A stretch of 62,203 nt of DNA, taken from contig JAHFTW010000010.1 of the NCBI GenBank assembly GCA_023269235.1, positions 387 through 62,589 on the forward strand, given 5' to 3'. The DNA is from Thermoplasmata archaeon (GTDB lineage Archaea; Thermoplasmatota; E2; JACPAO01; JAHFTW01). A program made the translations under genes and the position numbers. Under the pieces are notes generated by a model. It saw only the letters and a program-made list of their open reading frames with translations. It did no database searches and was not told where the DNA came from. Shown piece after piece: positions 16,951 through 26,640 of the stretch (its first letter is position 1; every line of letters starts with the position of its first letter).

Positions 16951-17190
16951 TCAAATGTTGACGACGGCCTGGATCTCAGGGACGCGTTCCTTCAGGATTC
17001 GTTCGACGCCGGCCTGAAGGGTGAGGGTGCTCATCCCGCAGCCGGAGCAGGCCCCGTGCAGCCGGAGCTGGACGACACCGGTGTCCTCGCTGAAGTCCAC
17101 GAGCTCGGCGTCGCCGCCGTCGAACTGGAGGGCGGGACGGATCTCGTCGAGCGCCGCCTGGATCTGGGCGAGCTTCTCGGCACTGGCCAT
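16951..17190 (-). CDS. Nfu/NifU C-terminal-type Fe-S cluster carrier
   Basis: A 79-residue single-domain protein that carries an assembling 4Fe-4S cluster to target proteins. The CSGCGMSTLTL motif holds the CxxC ligands, and the start FDGGDAELVD is typical of the NifU-like domain. It lies 55 bases downstream of nuoN on the same strand. It may therefore serve complex I, which needs clusters in NuoB and NuoI, but cotranscription is inferred. Confidence 0.9.
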   Translation of the reverse strand: MASAEKLAQIQAALDEIRPALQFDGGDAELVDFSEDTGVVQLRLHGACSGCGMSTLTLQAGVERILKERVPEIQAVVNI

Positions 17191-17245
17191 GGGTCCCCCT
17201 GCGCGCGCGTCGGCTTAAGCCTTCGGGGCTGGGCGGGCGTCGGGC

Positions 17246-18784
17246 TCACAGGCCGAGCAGGCTGCGGGCGGCGCGGAACGAGGCGTCGAGGACGGGTTGC
17301 GGCCAGAAGCCGACCGCGAGGACGAATGCCGCGCAGACGATGACCGCCGTCGTCACGGACGGGGGGATGACGAGACGGCCCTCCTCGCCCTCCTCGACGT
17401 ACATCGTGCGCAGGACGCGCAAGTAGACGTAGAGGCTCAGGGCCGAATTCAGGATGGCCAGGATGGCGAGCCCGAGAAGCCAGCCGAGGTTCTGCGTCGT
17501 CGCGGCGTCCACGGCGCCCGAGAAGAGCACGAACTTGCTCGCGAAGCCGGCCAGCGGCGGGAATCCGGCCATGGAGAGCAGGAACAGCGTCATCGCGAAT
17601 CCGAGGATGGGAGCACGCCTGCCAAGGCCTTTCCAGGAGCCCAGGTCGTCGCCGACGCCGGCGGAGAGGACGGCGCCGACCACCAGGAAGGCGCCGAGTT
17701 TCATCGCGGCGTTCACGACGAGGTGGAACAGGCCGCCGCCGACGGCGTACACCCCGCCATCCTGGGCGCTTGTGCCCACGGCGAGCGCGATGAGGACGTA
17801 GCCGGCCTGGGCGATGCTGCTGAAGGCGAGCATGCGGCGGAGGTTGGTCTGCTGCAGGGCGACGAGGTTGCCCACCACCATCGACACGGCGGCGAGAAGG
17901 GCGACGAGAAGCTGCCAGTTCGTCTTGAGGCCCGGGAGGCCGACGAGGAAAACGTTGAACAGGGCGACGAAGCCCATCGCCTTGGAGCCGGAGGCCAGCA
18001 TGCCGGCCACGGGCGTCGGGGCGCCGGAGTAGACGTCGGGGGCCCAGGCGTGGAAGGGCACGCTGCTGATCTTGAACCCGAGGCCGGCGAGGATCATCAC
18101 GATGGGGACCAGGCTGATGGCGTCGAAGGAACCGTGCGCGGTGAGGGCCCTGGCGAGGTCGGGGATGTGCGTGGTCCCGGCCATGCCGTAGAGCAGGCTG
18201 ATGCCGAACACCAGCAGGCCGCTCGAGATGGCGCCGATGGTGAAGTACTTCAGGCCCGCCTCGGCGCCGACGCGGTCGCGGCGCATGCCGGCAAGCAGGT
18301 AGCTGCTCATGCTCGTCATCTCGACGCCGAGCAGCAGCGTCAGGAGCTCCTGCGCGGAGGAGACGATCATCATGCCGAGCGTCGCAAAGAGGAGCAGGCT
18401 GCAGAACTCGCCGAAGTCCTCCTCGGCCCGTCCCTTCAGGGGGCGTCCGACGCCCAGGACGGCGAGGAAGCCGACTGCGGTGAAGAGGACCTTGAAGAAC
18501 TGGCTCGCGTAGGTGACGACGAAGGCGCCGTTCAGGCTCGAGCCTTGATACTCGAGGGTGAAGTTGTATCCAGTGCCCGGAATGCTGAAGTGCCATTCCA
18601 GCAAGCTGCCGAGGCTGAGCAGGAAGGCTCCGCCCATGCCGATGAGCGTGAACTGGCGCATGCCGCGGCGATCGGCGTCCCAGAGCGCCACGAGCGGGGC
18701 GAGGACGGCGAAGAGCAGGATGACCAGCTCAGGCGTGAGGCTCTGCCAGGCGAGGTCGGGCAGGAGCCAGTCGAACCAGCCCAT
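17246..18784 (-). CDS. nuoN: Complex I proton-pumping subunit N
   Basis: A 512-residue antiporter-like membrane subunit with about 14 segments. The family blocks FGEFCSLLLFATLGMM, GVEMTSMSSYLLAG, VPFHAWAPDVYSGAPTP and AGFPPLAGFASKF are present, including the glutamate of the TM5 motif and lysines of the proton path. The start ATG directly follows the nuoM stop. It is the last nuo gene. Confidence 0.93.
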   Translation of the reverse strand: MGWFDWLLPDLAWQSLTPELVILLFAVLAPLVALWDADRRGMRQFTLIGMGGAFLLSLGSLLEWHFSIPGTGYNFTLEYQGSSLNGAFVVTYASQFFKVLFTAVGFLAVLGVGRPLKGRAEEDFGEFCSLLLFATLGMMIVSSAQELLTLLLGVEMTSMSSYLLAGMRRDRVGAEAGLKYFTIGAISSGLLVFGISLLYGMAGTTHIPDLARALTAHGSFDAISLVPIVMILAGLGFKISSVPFHAWAPDVYSGAPTPVAGMLASGSKAMGFVALFNVFLVGLPGLKTNWQLLVALLAAVSMVVGNLVALQQTNLRRMLAFSSIAQAGYVLIALAVGTSAQDGGVYAVGGGLFHLVVNAAMKLGAFLVVGAVLSAGVGDDLGSWKGLGRRAPILGFAMTLFLLSMAGFPPLAGFASKFVLFSGAVDAATTQNLGWLLGLAILAILNSALSLYVYLRVLRTMYVEEGEEGRLVIPPSVTTAVIVCAAFVLAVGFWPQPVLDASFRAARSLLGL

Positions 18785-20320
18785 CTAGGCACCTCCGAGG
18801 AGGGCGAGGACCTGGAGGGTCCAGGCGTTGTAGGATCCCATCAGGAGGCCTGGGAGGACGCCGAAGACGAGGGCGAGGACGATGAGGGCGACCATGCTCC
18901 AGCGCTCCGTCGTGGGGACGTCGTGCATGTGCTCCCAGTCCACGTCCGGGTGGCGGACCTCGGGCCCGTAGAAGCCGCGCTGCAGCGCCCACAGGTAGTA
19001 GCCCGCCGTGATGAGGATGCTCCAGATGGGGATCAAGATGAGCCAGCCGAACGCCTGCCAGGTGCCCGCGAAGATGGTGAACTCCGCGATGAAGCCCATG
19101 AGGCCGGGGAGGCCGAGGCTGGCGAGGAACAAGGTCGCGGTAAGGCCGGTGAGGCGGGGGACACGCGGCGCGATGCCGCCGAGACGGCTGAGGAGGCGCG
19201 TGCCGGTGCTGTGCTGCAGCGAGCCGGCGGCCATGAACATCCCGGCCGCGATGATGCCGTGCGCGACGTTCATGTACGCCGCCCCCGCGAAGCCGAGCGG
19301 GGTCACGGTGGCGAGCGCGAGGGTGACCATGCCCATGTGCGAGACCGAGGAATAGGCGATGAGCGACTTCAGGTCGTCCTGGGCGAGGCAGAGGAAGGCG
19401 CCGTACAGCACCGAGACGGTGCCGAGGACGTAGAACGCCCACTGGTAGCTCCACCAGAACGCGATGGGGCCGAGGGCGACGGCGTGGTGCGCCGTGAAGG
19501 CGTCGCCGAGGATGGGGATGGCGATGCGCATGAGGCCGTAGCTGCCCATCTTCAACAGGACGCCGGCCAGGAGGACGGAGCCGGCGGTGGGGGCCTGGAC
19601 GTGGGCATCGGGGAGCCAGGTGTGGAACGGAACGCTCGGCATCTTGACCAGGAAGCCGATGGCGAGCGCCGCGAACGCGAGCATGGCGAACTCCTTGGCG
19701 TAGCCCAGCGTGTGGCCGATGGCCGTCAGGACGGGGATGCTGAAGCTGCCGACGCCGGCGCCGAAGTAGAGCGCCATGAAGCCGAGCAGCATGACGAGCG
19801 ACGCGCTGCCCGTGTACACGAAGAACTTCGTGCTCGCGTATTTCCGGTTGGGGCCGCCCCAGACCGCGATGAGGAAGTACATCGGGACCAGGACGAACTC
19901 CCAGAAGATGTAGAACAGGAACAGGTCGAGGCTCGTGAAGACGCCGAGGACCGTCGCGTCCATCAGGAGGATGAGCGCGAAGAAGAGGCGGGGCTTCGTG
20001 TTCTCGTGCCACGAGTAGAGAATGACGAGCGGCGTGAGGACGGCGGTGAGCCAGGCGAGGCTGGCGCTGAGGCCGTCCACGCCGAACTCCAGGCGGGCGC
20101 CGATGGCGGCGATCCATTCCCAGCTGGCGTGGAACTCGTAGGTGGCGCCGCCGAAACCGACCTTCCAGAGCATGTAGGTGGTCGCGGCGAGCGCGGGCAG
20201 CGAGGCGACGAGGGCCACGAGGCGGCTGGTGCGGTTGCTGGAGGCGTAGGTCGCGAGGGTACCGACGAGGGTCGCGAGGATCGTGAGGGGGATGAGCCCC
20301 TCGGAAAGGATGTCGAGCAT
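18785..20320 (-). CDS. nuoM: Complex I proton-pumping subunit M
   Basis: A 511-residue antiporter-like subunit. It shows the channel glutamate in FYIFWEFVLVPMYFLI, the discontinuous-helix block PSVPFHTWLPDAHVQAPTAG and SVSHMGMVTLALATV. I use the ATG at 20320, two bases after the nuoL stop; a GTG at 20329 overlaps nuoL. Confidence 0.93.
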   Translation of the reverse strand: MLDILSEGLIPLTILATLVGTLATYASSNRTSRLVALVASLPALAATTYMLWKVGFGGATYEFHASWEWIAAIGARLEFGVDGLSASLAWLTAVLTPLVILYSWHENTKPRLFFALILLMDATVLGVFTSLDLFLFYIFWEFVLVPMYFLIAVWGGPNRKYASTKFFVYTGSASLVMLLGFMALYFGAGVGSFSIPVLTAIGHTLGYAKEFAMLAFAALAIGFLVKMPSVPFHTWLPDAHVQAPTAGSVLLAGVLLKMGSYGLMRIAIPILGDAFTAHHAVALGPIAFWWSYQWAFYVLGTVSVLYGAFLCLAQDDLKSLIAYSSVSHMGMVTLALATVTPLGFAGAAYMNVAHGIIAAGMFMAAGSLQHSTGTRLLSRLGGIAPRVPRLTGLTATLFLASLGLPGLMGFIAEFTIFAGTWQAFGWLILIPIWSILITAGYYLWALQRGFYGPEVRHPDVDWEHMHDVPTTERWSMVALIVLALVFGVLPGLLMGSYNAWTLQVLALLGGA

Positions 20321-20322
20321 GG

Positions 20323-22347
20323 CTACCACCGGAACCTCAGGACGACTTCATGGAGGAGGAAGAGCGCGACCGCGACGCCCACGGCGACGCTCGCCATGTA
20401 GGTCGTGAGCTTGCCGTCCTGCCAGCGCCGCGTGCGGGCCCCGGCGCGGTCGGCGACGTTGGCGACGCCGTTGACGGCGCCGTCGATGCCCTTGCGGTCG
20501 AACCAGTTGGCGACCTTGGCGACGCCCATCGCGACGACGTTGCCGAGCGGCTCGTAGACCGCCTGGGTGACGTAGTAGCGGTTGTACAGCAGGCCGCGGA
20601 CGCCGCGCGTCGGGACCTCGGCCTCGGAGGCGGGCAGGCCGGCCTTGTACTTCGAGCGGGCGACGAGGATGCCGCCGAGGGCGACGGCCAGGCTGAGGTA
20701 GGTCAACGGCGCCGTGAGGATCTCCATGAGGAGGTGGCCCGACGCCTCGAACTCCGCCTCGCCGAGGTCGGCCGAGTAGGGGTAGTGGATGATGCCCGAG
20801 AAGCCGGGGCCGAAGACCAGCCACAGGCCGGAGACCGCGGCGGCGACGGCGAGCAGGGCCAGCGGAACCGTCATGGTCGCCGGGGACTCGTGGGCGTTCT
20901 CGGCCGACTCGGTGCGGGGCTTGCCGTGGAACGCGAGGAACATCATGCGGAACATGTAGAACGCCGTCATCGCGGCGGTCAGGAGGCCCATGCCCCAGAG
21001 CACGAAGAAGACGCCGTTCAGGCTGCCCGCATGGAACGCCGTGGAGAGGACCTCGTCCTTCGACCAGAACCCCGAGAGCGGGATGATGCCGGCGATGCTG
21101 AGCGAGCCGATGAGCATGGTCAGGTAGGTGACCTTCATCTTCGAGCGGAGGCCGCCCATCTCGCGCAGGTCCTGGTGGTGGTGCATGCCCAGGATGACCG
21201 AGGCGCTGCCCAAGAACAGGAGGGCCTTGAAGAACGCGTGGTTCATCAGGTGCAGCATCGCGGCCGTGAAGCCGGCGCCGGAGCCCGTGTGCAGGAACAG
21301 GTAGCCACCCGCGCCCAGGGCGAGGAACATGTAGCCGAGCTGGCTCAGCGTCGAGTACGCGAGGACGCGCTTGATGTCGAGCGCGACGAGCGCCATCGTC
21401 GCCGTGTAGAGGGCCGTGAAGCCGCCGACGAGGCCGATGAGCAGGAAGACGGAGTCGCCGATTCCGAGGCCGAGGGCGACGTAGAGCGGGAAGGTGCGCG
21501 CGACGAGGTAGACGCCGGCCTTGACCATGGTCGCCGCGTGGATGAGCGCCGACACCGTGGTCGGGCCCTCCATGGCGTCCGGCAGCCAGAGGTCGAGCGG
21601 GAACTGCGCCGACTTGCCGACGGCGCCGCCGAAGATGCAGAGGCCGGCCCAGAACAGGATGTCCTTGTGGGCCGCCAGGTCGGGGTGGTGGAACAGCTCG
21701 CGGTAGCTGAGCGTCTTGAAGGTCGTGAACAGGAGGATGATGCCGAGGAACAGGAAGATGTCCCCCAGGCGCGTCGTGAGGAACGCCTTCTTGGCGGCCG
21801 TGGCGGCGCTGGCCTTCGTGTACCAGTACCCGATGAGGAGGTACGAGCAGAGGCCCATGATTTCCCAGAAAATGAACATCAGGAGGTAGTTGTCCATCAC
21901 GACGCTGCCGAGCATGCCGGCGACGAAGAGCGCCTTGACCGCGTAGTAGCGGCGCAGGTGCTCGTCCGTCTCGTCGGCGAGGTACGCCGTCGAGAACACC
22001 ACGATGAGAAGCGAGAGGAGGCTGACGAGCGTCATCAGCCACACGGAGAGGTTGTCGAAGAGGACGCCGACGGTGAACGTCAGGTCGCCGACCTTGAACC
22101 ACGCGATGCTCCAGCCGACGGGCTCGCCGCCGTTGAGCATGCGCAGGAAGAACACGAGGCTGAGGCCCAGGCTGCCGGCGATGGCGGCGATGGGGAGGGC
22201 GGCGCCACCGCGCCACATCCTCTTGCCGACGAAGAAGGTCACGAGCGCGGCGAGGATCGGGAGCGCCGGGATGGCGAGCGCCATCCAGAGGTCGCTGCCA
22301 GCCAGGGTCTGCACCATACCATCCATGACGGGCATCAGGTCGGCCAC
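20323..22347 (-). CDS. nuoL: Complex I proton-pumping subunit L
   Basis: A 674-residue subunit, the largest of the antiporter-like set, with the long C-terminal lateral helix region. Blocks include LMFIFWEIMGLCSYLLIGYW, QFPLDLWLPDAMEGPTTVSA, YSTLSQLGYMFLALGAG and HAFFKALLFLGSASV. The start is a GTG at 22347, one base after the nuoK stop. Confidence 0.94.
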   Translation of the reverse strand: MADLMPVMDGMVQTLAGSDLWMALAIPALPILAALVTFFVGKRMWRGGAALPIAAIAGSLGLSLVFFLRMLNGGEPVGWSIAWFKVGDLTFTVGVLFDNLSVWLMTLVSLLSLLIVVFSTAYLADETDEHLRRYYAVKALFVAGMLGSVVMDNYLLMFIFWEIMGLCSYLLIGYWYTKASAATAAKKAFLTTRLGDIFLFLGIILLFTTFKTLSYRELFHHPDLAAHKDILFWAGLCIFGGAVGKSAQFPLDLWLPDAMEGPTTVSALIHAATMVKAGVYLVARTFPLYVALGLGIGDSVFLLIGLVGGFTALYTATMALVALDIKRVLAYSTLSQLGYMFLALGAGGYLFLHTGSGAGFTAAMLHLMNHAFFKALLFLGSASVILGMHHHQDLREMGGLRSKMKVTYLTMLIGSLSIAGIIPLSGFWSKDEVLSTAFHAGSLNGVFFVLWGMGLLTAAMTAFYMFRMMFLAFHGKPRTESAENAHESPATMTVPLALLAVAAAVSGLWLVFGPGFSGIIHYPYSADLGEAEFEASGHLLMEILTAPLTYLSLAVALGGILVARSKYKAGLPASEAEVPTRGVRGLLYNRYYVTQAVYEPLGNVVAMGVAKVANWFDRKGIDGAVNGVANVADRAGARTRRWQDGKLTTYMASVAVGVAVALFLLHEVVLRFRW

Positions 22348-22348
22348 G

Positions 22349-22651
22349 TTACCACCTCAGGAGGGTCATCTTGTTCACGTCCACGCTGCGGACGTGGCGG
22401 TAGGCGTGCAGGAGGATGGCGAGGCCGACGGCGGCCTCGGCGGCGGCGAGGGCGATCACGAAGAGCGTGAAGACGAGGCCCTGGCTCTGGCCGCGGATGT
22501 TGGCGAAGGCGACGAAGTTGATGTTCGCCGCGTTGAGCACCAGCTCGACCGAGACCAGGATGCGCAGCGCGCTGCGCTGGGCCAGGAGCCCGAAGATGCC
22601 GACGGCGAGCAGGGTCGAGCTGAGGGTGAGGGTCCAGGCGATGGGAATCAT
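22349..22651 (-). CDS. nuoK: Complex I subunit K
   Basis: A 100-residue protein with three membrane helices. The two conserved glutamates of the membrane proton path are visible in VSVELVLNAANINFVAFA and ALAAAEAAVGLAIL. The ATG at 22651 overlaps the nuoJ2 stop as ATGA. Confidence 0.94.
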   Translation of the reverse strand: MIPIAWTLTLSSTLLAVGIFGLLAQRSALRILVSVELVLNAANINFVAFANIRGQSQGLVFTLFVIALAAAEAAVGLAILLHAYRHVRSVDVNKMTLLRW

Positions 22652-23010
22652 TGTTGGTCCTCCGTGGCGCCGAGCGGAGACGGATCGACCGCGGCGGAGG
22701 GCATGGGGGCCGGCGCCAGGTTGGGATGGACGAGACTCGACTCCTCGGTCCCGGTGACGGTGAGGGGGCGCGCGATGACGAGGGCGCCGATCATGACCGC
22801 GGTGAGGAGGACGCCGAGCGCCTCGAAGGGGATGACGAGCGGGCCGAAGAGCGCGTCCGTCACGTTGGTGAGGTCGTTGGCCTTGGCGACGGAGGCGTCG
22901 GTGGCCGCCGCGCTGGTCCAGGGCTTGGTGGCCTGGATGCCGAGCAGGAGGACGAGCAGGATGCCGAGCGCGACGACGGCCGCGAGGGCGAGGTGGACGC
23001 GGCGGTTCAC
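22648..23010 (-). CDS. Complex I subunit J, C-terminal half (split gene)
   Basis: A 120-residue protein with two hydrophobic segments (ALAAVVALGILLVLLLGI and FEALGVLLTAVMIGALVIA). This is the pattern of the last helices of NuoJ, whose first half is encoded by the preceding gene. Such a split nuoJ is known from other euryarchaea. The C-terminal 35 residues are Pro/Ala-rich. The GTG start overlaps the J1 stop as GTGA, so the pair is translated together. Confidence 0.85.
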   Translation of the reverse strand: MNRRVHLALAAVVALGILLVLLLGIQATKPWTSAAATDASVAKANDLTNVTDALFGPLVIPFEALGVLLTAVMIGALVIARPLTVTGTEESSLVHPNLAPAPMPSAAVDPSPLGATEDQQ

Positions 23011-23276
23011 GACAGCACCTCTTCGTCCTCGTCCCCGGCCACGAACATGACGGCGAAGACGAAGAGCGTCAGGATGCCGCCCACGTAGACGAGGATTTGC
23101 AGGACGCCGATGAGGGGGGAGCCGAGCAGGATGTAGAGGCCGGCGACGGCGACGAGGACGACGCCGAGGAACATGACGGCGTGGAAGGTGCGCTTGGCGA
23201 CCGCGGAGGCGACGCCAAAGCCGAGGATGAGGGCGGCGAGGACCGCGAAGATGGCGGTCTCGAAGAGGTCGGTCAC
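23007..23276 (-). CDS. Complex I subunit J, N-terminal half (split gene)
   Basis: An 89-residue protein with three membrane helices. It carries the NuoJ TM3 block [20 protein letters not shown], which contains the pi-bulge region that couples quinone reduction to pumping. Full-length NuoJ is about 170-200 residues, so this is the N-terminal half, with a separate gene for the rest. The GTG start overlaps the nuoI stop as GTGA. Confidence 0.88.
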   Translation of the reverse strand: MTDLFETAIFAVLAALILGFGVASAVAKRTFHAVMFLGVVLVAVAGLYILLGSPLIGVLQILVYVGGILTLFVFAVMFVAGDEDEEVLS

Positions 23277-23722
23277 TGCGCCGGCCCCCGGCCGAGGGAG
23301 TGCTCGTTCTGGCTCAAGCGGTCGGGCTTGTAGTCGAAGTCGCGCACGTAGGCGGCGGTCTCGTACTCCTTGCCCATGCGGATGGAGTCGGTGGGGCAGG
23401 CCTCCTCGCAGAGGCTGCAGTACATGCACTTCGAGATCTCGACGGCGGGGAACTTCTTGCGCTTGTTCTGCGGCGTGTCGAAGCCCGGGTCGTAGTCCAC
23501 CATGTAGCAGGAGCCGTTCGGGCACGCCTGCGCGCAGAGCGTGCAGCCGATGCAGGTCTCGAGCTTGAGGTAGATGCGGCCGCGGAAGCGGTCGGCGAGC
23601 GGCAGCTTGTGCTCGGGGTACTGCGTCGTGACGGTCTTCTTGAAGAAATGCTTCAGGGTGACGCCCATGCCCTGGAGGATGGGCACGAGGGGGACCTTGC
23701 TCGGCTGGGGTTGAATGTCCAT
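23273..23722 (-). CDS. nuoI: Complex I 8Fe ferredoxin subunit I
   Basis: A 149-residue subunit with two 4Fe-4S motifs, [12 protein letters not shown] and [12 protein letters not shown], that form clusters N6a and N6b. The N-terminal amphipathic helix [15 protein letters not shown] docks to the membrane. The ATG at 23722 overlaps the nuoH stop by one base (TAATG). Confidence 0.95.
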   Translation of the reverse strand: MDIQPQPSKVPLVPILQGMGVTLKHFFKKTVTTQYPEHKLPLADRFRGRIYLKLETCIGCTLCAQACPNGSCYMVDYDPGFDTPQNKRKKFPAVEISKCMYCSLCEEACPTDSIRMGKEYETAAYVRDFDYKPDRLSQNEHSLGRGPAQ

Positions 23723-24786
23723 TAGCCCAGCACCCCCGTCTTGACGAGGACGGCCGTGAGCACGAAGTTGGCGATGCTGAGGGGGAGCATGACTTTCCAC
23801 GCCGTGGCGAGGTACTGGTCCACGCGGACGCGGGGCAGGGAGACCCAGACCCAGAAGACCACGAAGGAGAGGAGGCCGCACTTGAGGACGAACCAGAGGG
23901 GCGCCGTGAAGGGGCCCGCGAAGGTGTTGAGGATGGGCAGCTGGTCGCCAAAGGGGGCCTGCCAGCCGCCGAGGTAGAGCATCGTCATCATGGCGCCGAT
24001 GAAGAACGCCTGGCTGAACAGCACCACGAAGAGGAAGCCGAAGCGCATCCCGGAGTACTCGGTGACGAAGCCGGAGACGAGCTCCGACTCCGACTCCGCC
24101 AGGTCCGTCGGCGCGAGGCCCGCCTTGGCGAGCGCGGTGATGAAGAAGATGACGAACCCGATGATCTGGGGCAGCACGAACCAGACGCCGTGCTGGCCGC
24201 GCACGATGGCGTTCGTGTCGAGGCTCCCGACCATCAGGACGATGGAGGCCACGCAGAAGAGCATGGGGATCTCATAGCTGACGTCGAGGGCCGCCGCGCG
24301 CACGCCGCCGAACAGGCTGTACTTGTTGTTGGAGCCCCAGCCGGCGAGCATCTCGGCGAGCGGGGCGATGGCGCCCATCGCGAGGATGAGCAGGACGCCG
24401 GCGCCGGCGTTCGTGAAGATGGCCTGCTCCGACCAGGGGAGCGGTGCCCACGCCATGACGGTGAAGACGACGGAGACGTAGACCGCCGCGGTCCAGGCCA
24501 TGCGGTCCGCCTTCGCCGGGCGGATGTCCTCCTTCGAGATGAGCTTGGCACCGTCGGCGAGGAATTGCAGGATGCCGCCAGGGCCAACGCGGTTGGGTCC
24601 GGGGCGGTGGCCCATGCGCGCGAAGATCTTGCGGAACGCGTAGGTGAAGACGCCGCCGATGGCGAGCACGATGGTGAAGACGATGACGGAGCCGATGACC
24701 CAGCTCAGACCCATGGCAACCCAGTCGGGCACCTTGAGGCCAAGCGAGGCGAGGAGGCCGGCGATGAAGGTGGCAAGCGGATCCAT
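23722..24786 (-). CDS. nuoH: Complex I quinone-site membrane subunit H
   Basis: A 354-residue subunit with eight helices. It has [19 protein letters not shown] near the N-terminus, the acidic loop [20 protein letters not shown] and a C-terminal [10 protein letters not shown] segment, all facing the quinone chamber. The start is 5 bases after the nuoD stop. Confidence 0.94.
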   Translation of the reverse strand: MDPLATFIAGLLASLGLKVPDWVAMGLSWVIGSVIVFTIVLAIGGVFTYAFRKIFARMGHRPGPNRVGPGGILQFLADGAKLISKEDIRPAKADRMAWTAAVYVSVVFTVMAWAPLPWSEQAIFTNAGAGVLLILAMGAIAPLAEMLAGWGSNNKYSLFGGVRAAALDVSYEIPMLFCVASIVLMVGSLDTNAIVRGQHGVWFVLPQIIGFVIFFITALAKAGLAPTDLAESESELVSGFVTEYSGMRFGFLFVVLFSQAFFIGAMMTMLYLGGWQAPFGDQLPILNTFAGPFTAPLWFVLKCGLLSFVVFWVWVSLPRVRVDQYLATAWKVMLPLSIANFVLTAVLVKTGVLG

Positions 24787-24791
24787 TCAGA

Positions 24792-25976
24792 TCACCGGTC
24801 CACGTCGCCCAGGACAATGTCGATCGAACCGAGGCTGGCGACCAGGTCGGCGATCTTCTGGCCACGCGCCATGAGCGGGATGACCTGCAAGTTCGCGAAG
24901 GAGGGGGCGCGCACGTGGACGCGGCTTGGGTTCTGCTTGCCGTCGCCGATGACGTGGCAACCGTACTCGCCTTTCGGGTGCTCGATGCGGGCGTACGCCT
25001 CGCCTTTCGCCTTGACGCGCAAGATCTTGCCGCCGGCGTAGTCGGGGTTGAGGTGGATGCCCTCGAGGTTCCGGTTCGCGAGCCGGTCCACCACCTGGTT
25101 GAGGATCTTCACGGACTCGACCATCTCGGCCCAGCGGACGTGCAGGCGGCCGTAGCAGTCCGACTGCGTCGTGGTGGGGACCTCGAAGTTGAGCGACTTG
25201 TAGACGGAGTAAGGCGCGACCTTGCGCAGGTCGTGCGCGACGCCGGTGGCGCGCAGCATGGGGCCGGTGATGCCCCATTCGAGGGCCTGCTCGCGGCTGA
25301 GAGGGCCGGTGCCGGTGAGGCGGGCGACCAGGATGTCGTTCTGACGGAGCTGCTTTTGGTACTCGGCGATGTGGCCGGGCATCTTGGCGAGGAACTCCTT
25401 GATGCGGGGCAGGTACGTCGGATCGTCGGGCAGGTCGTACTTGACGCCCCCGAAGCGGAAGTAGTTGAACGTGAGGCGAGCGCCGCACAGCTCCTCGAGG
25501 AAGCCCAGGATGGTCTCGCGCTCGCGCAGCGCGTAGAACAGGGGCGTGATGGCGCCCAGGTCGAGCATGAACGTGCCCATCCAGAAGAGATGGTTGCACA
25601 GGCGGCTCAATTCGGCGGCGAAGACGCGGATGTGCTCCGCGCGCTCCGACACGATGTTTTGCTCAGGACCGCCCAGGAGCTTCTCCACGGCGAGCACGTA
25701 GCCGTGGTTGTTGTGCATGGCGCTGACATAGTCCATGCGGTCCGTGAGCGGGATGAATTTCACCCAGTGCATGTTCTCCGCGAGCTTCTCCGAGCCGCGG
25801 TGCAGGTAGCCGATGACCGGCTCGACGTCCACGACAATCTCGCCGTCGAGGAGGAGCTTGAGGCGCAGCACGCCGTGCGTGGACGGGTGCTGGGGACCCA
25901 TGTTGAGGGTCATGAGCTGGCTCGTCGGCGCGCGGCCGTCGGGCATGCGCGGGTTGGCGAAATCCACCTTGGCCAT
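24792..25976 (-). CDS. nuoD: Complex I 49-kDa quinone-site subunit D
   Basis: A 394-residue NuoD/NDUFS2 homologue. It has NMGPQHPSTHGVLRL with the quinone-binding His, GYLHRGSEKL with Arg60 at the place that is dimethylated in mitochondrial NDUFS2, and DRMDYVSAMHNNHGY. The hydrogenase-type cysteines are absent, as expected. It is separated from nuoC by a 70-base gap, unlike the other overlapping nuo genes. Confidence 0.95.
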   Translation of the reverse strand: MAKVDFANPRMPDGRAPTSQLMTLNMGPQHPSTHGVLRLKLLLDGEIVVDVEPVIGYLHRGSEKLAENMHWVKFIPLTDRMDYVSAMHNNHGYVLAVEKLLGGPEQNIVSERAEHIRVFAAELSRLCNHLFWMGTFMLDLGAITPLFYALRERETILGFLEELCGARLTFNYFRFGGVKYDLPDDPTYLPRIKEFLAKMPGHIAEYQKQLRQNDILVARLTGTGPLSREQALEWGITGPMLRATGVAHDLRKVAPYSVYKSLNFEVPTTTQSDCYGRLHVRWAEMVESVKILNQVVDRLANRNLEGIHLNPDYAGGKILRVKAKGEAYARIEHPKGEYGCHVIGDGKQNPSRVHVRAPSFANLQVIPLMARGQKIADLVASLGSIDIVLGDVDR

Positions 25977-26046
25977 TAGAATCCGGCCTCCTGCTCGCTT
26001 CGCTCGCCGGAAGCCGGAGCAAGAACCACGCCGCAGGCGTCGCGGT
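25977..26046 (-). other. nuoC-nuoD gap with potential stem-loops
   Basis: This is the only sizeable gap inside the nuo operon. It contains GAACCACGCCGCAGGCG followed by TCGCGGTTC (26023-26048), whose ends can pair, and a CCGGC/GCCGG pair to the left. It could be a processing site or a leftover repeat. No promoter-like AT-rich box is seen. Confidence 0.35.
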
Positions 26047-26640
26047 TCACCAGCTTCCCTCCTCGTTGGTCCTGACGACGACGTCCTCGCCCTCGCGAAG
26101 AGCCACGAACTGCTCCGGCTCCTTGTAGTCCTTCCTCATGGGATGGCCGGTCCACCCGTCGGGGAGGAACATGCGGCGCAGGTCGGGGTGGCCGAGGAAC
26201 TGGATGCCGTACATGTCGAACATCTCGCGCTCGTGCCAGTCGGCGGAGGGGTGGAGGTCGACGAGGCTCTGGACCTTGGGCTCACCGGCGGCCTTGGGCA
26301 GGACGACGCGCAGGCGCAGCTCGGCGAACTGGGCGGGCGTGTCGGCGACCTTGAGGAAGGCGTAGAAGACGCCGAAGTGGTCGGTGCGGTCGTACGCGGA
26401 GAGGACGCTGAGGAGACGGTAGCCCATCGCCTTCGCCTCGGCGGCGACGGTGAACAGCTCGTCGGGGGCGACGGTGAGGACGCCGACGCCGTCCTCGAGG
26501 ACGTCGTACGAGGCGATGCCGGACGGGTGCGCGTCCTGGAGCATGGCGTAGTCGCCCCTCGGCTTCGGCTTGGGCGCAGCCGGGGCGGCGGGCGGCGTGG
26601 CGGGGGCTGCAGGAACGGCCGGAGCAGGTGCGGCGGCCAT
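26047..26640 (-). CDS. nuoC: Complex I 30-kDa subunit C
   Basis: A 197-residue NuoC with the family signature DWHEREMFDMYGIQFLGHPD followed by RRMFLPDGWTGHPMRKDY. The first 35 residues are an Ala/Pro tail. The ATG at 26640 overlaps the nuoB stop as ATGA. NuoC and NuoD are separate here, as in most archaea. Confidence 0.93.
   Translation of the reverse strand: MAAAPAPAVPAAPATPPAAPAAPKPKPRGDYAMLQDAHPSGIASYDVLEDGVGVLTVAPDELFTVAAEAKAMGYRLLSVLSAYDRTDHFGVFYAFLKVADTPAQFAELRLRVVLPKAAGEPKVQSLVDLHPSADWHEREMFDMYGIQFLGHPDLRRMFLPDGWTGHPMRKDYKEPEQFVALREGEDVVVRTNEEGSW

Noticed and set aside
17297-20401. A 1034-codon open frame on the + strand
   Set aside because: It lies antisense to nuoN and nuoM, which are clear family members. 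The product is Glu/Arg/Asp-rich nonsense typical of the complement of GC-rich genes.
20350-22470. A 706-codon open frame on the + strand
   Set aside because: It is antisense to nuoL and nuoK and has no family signature.
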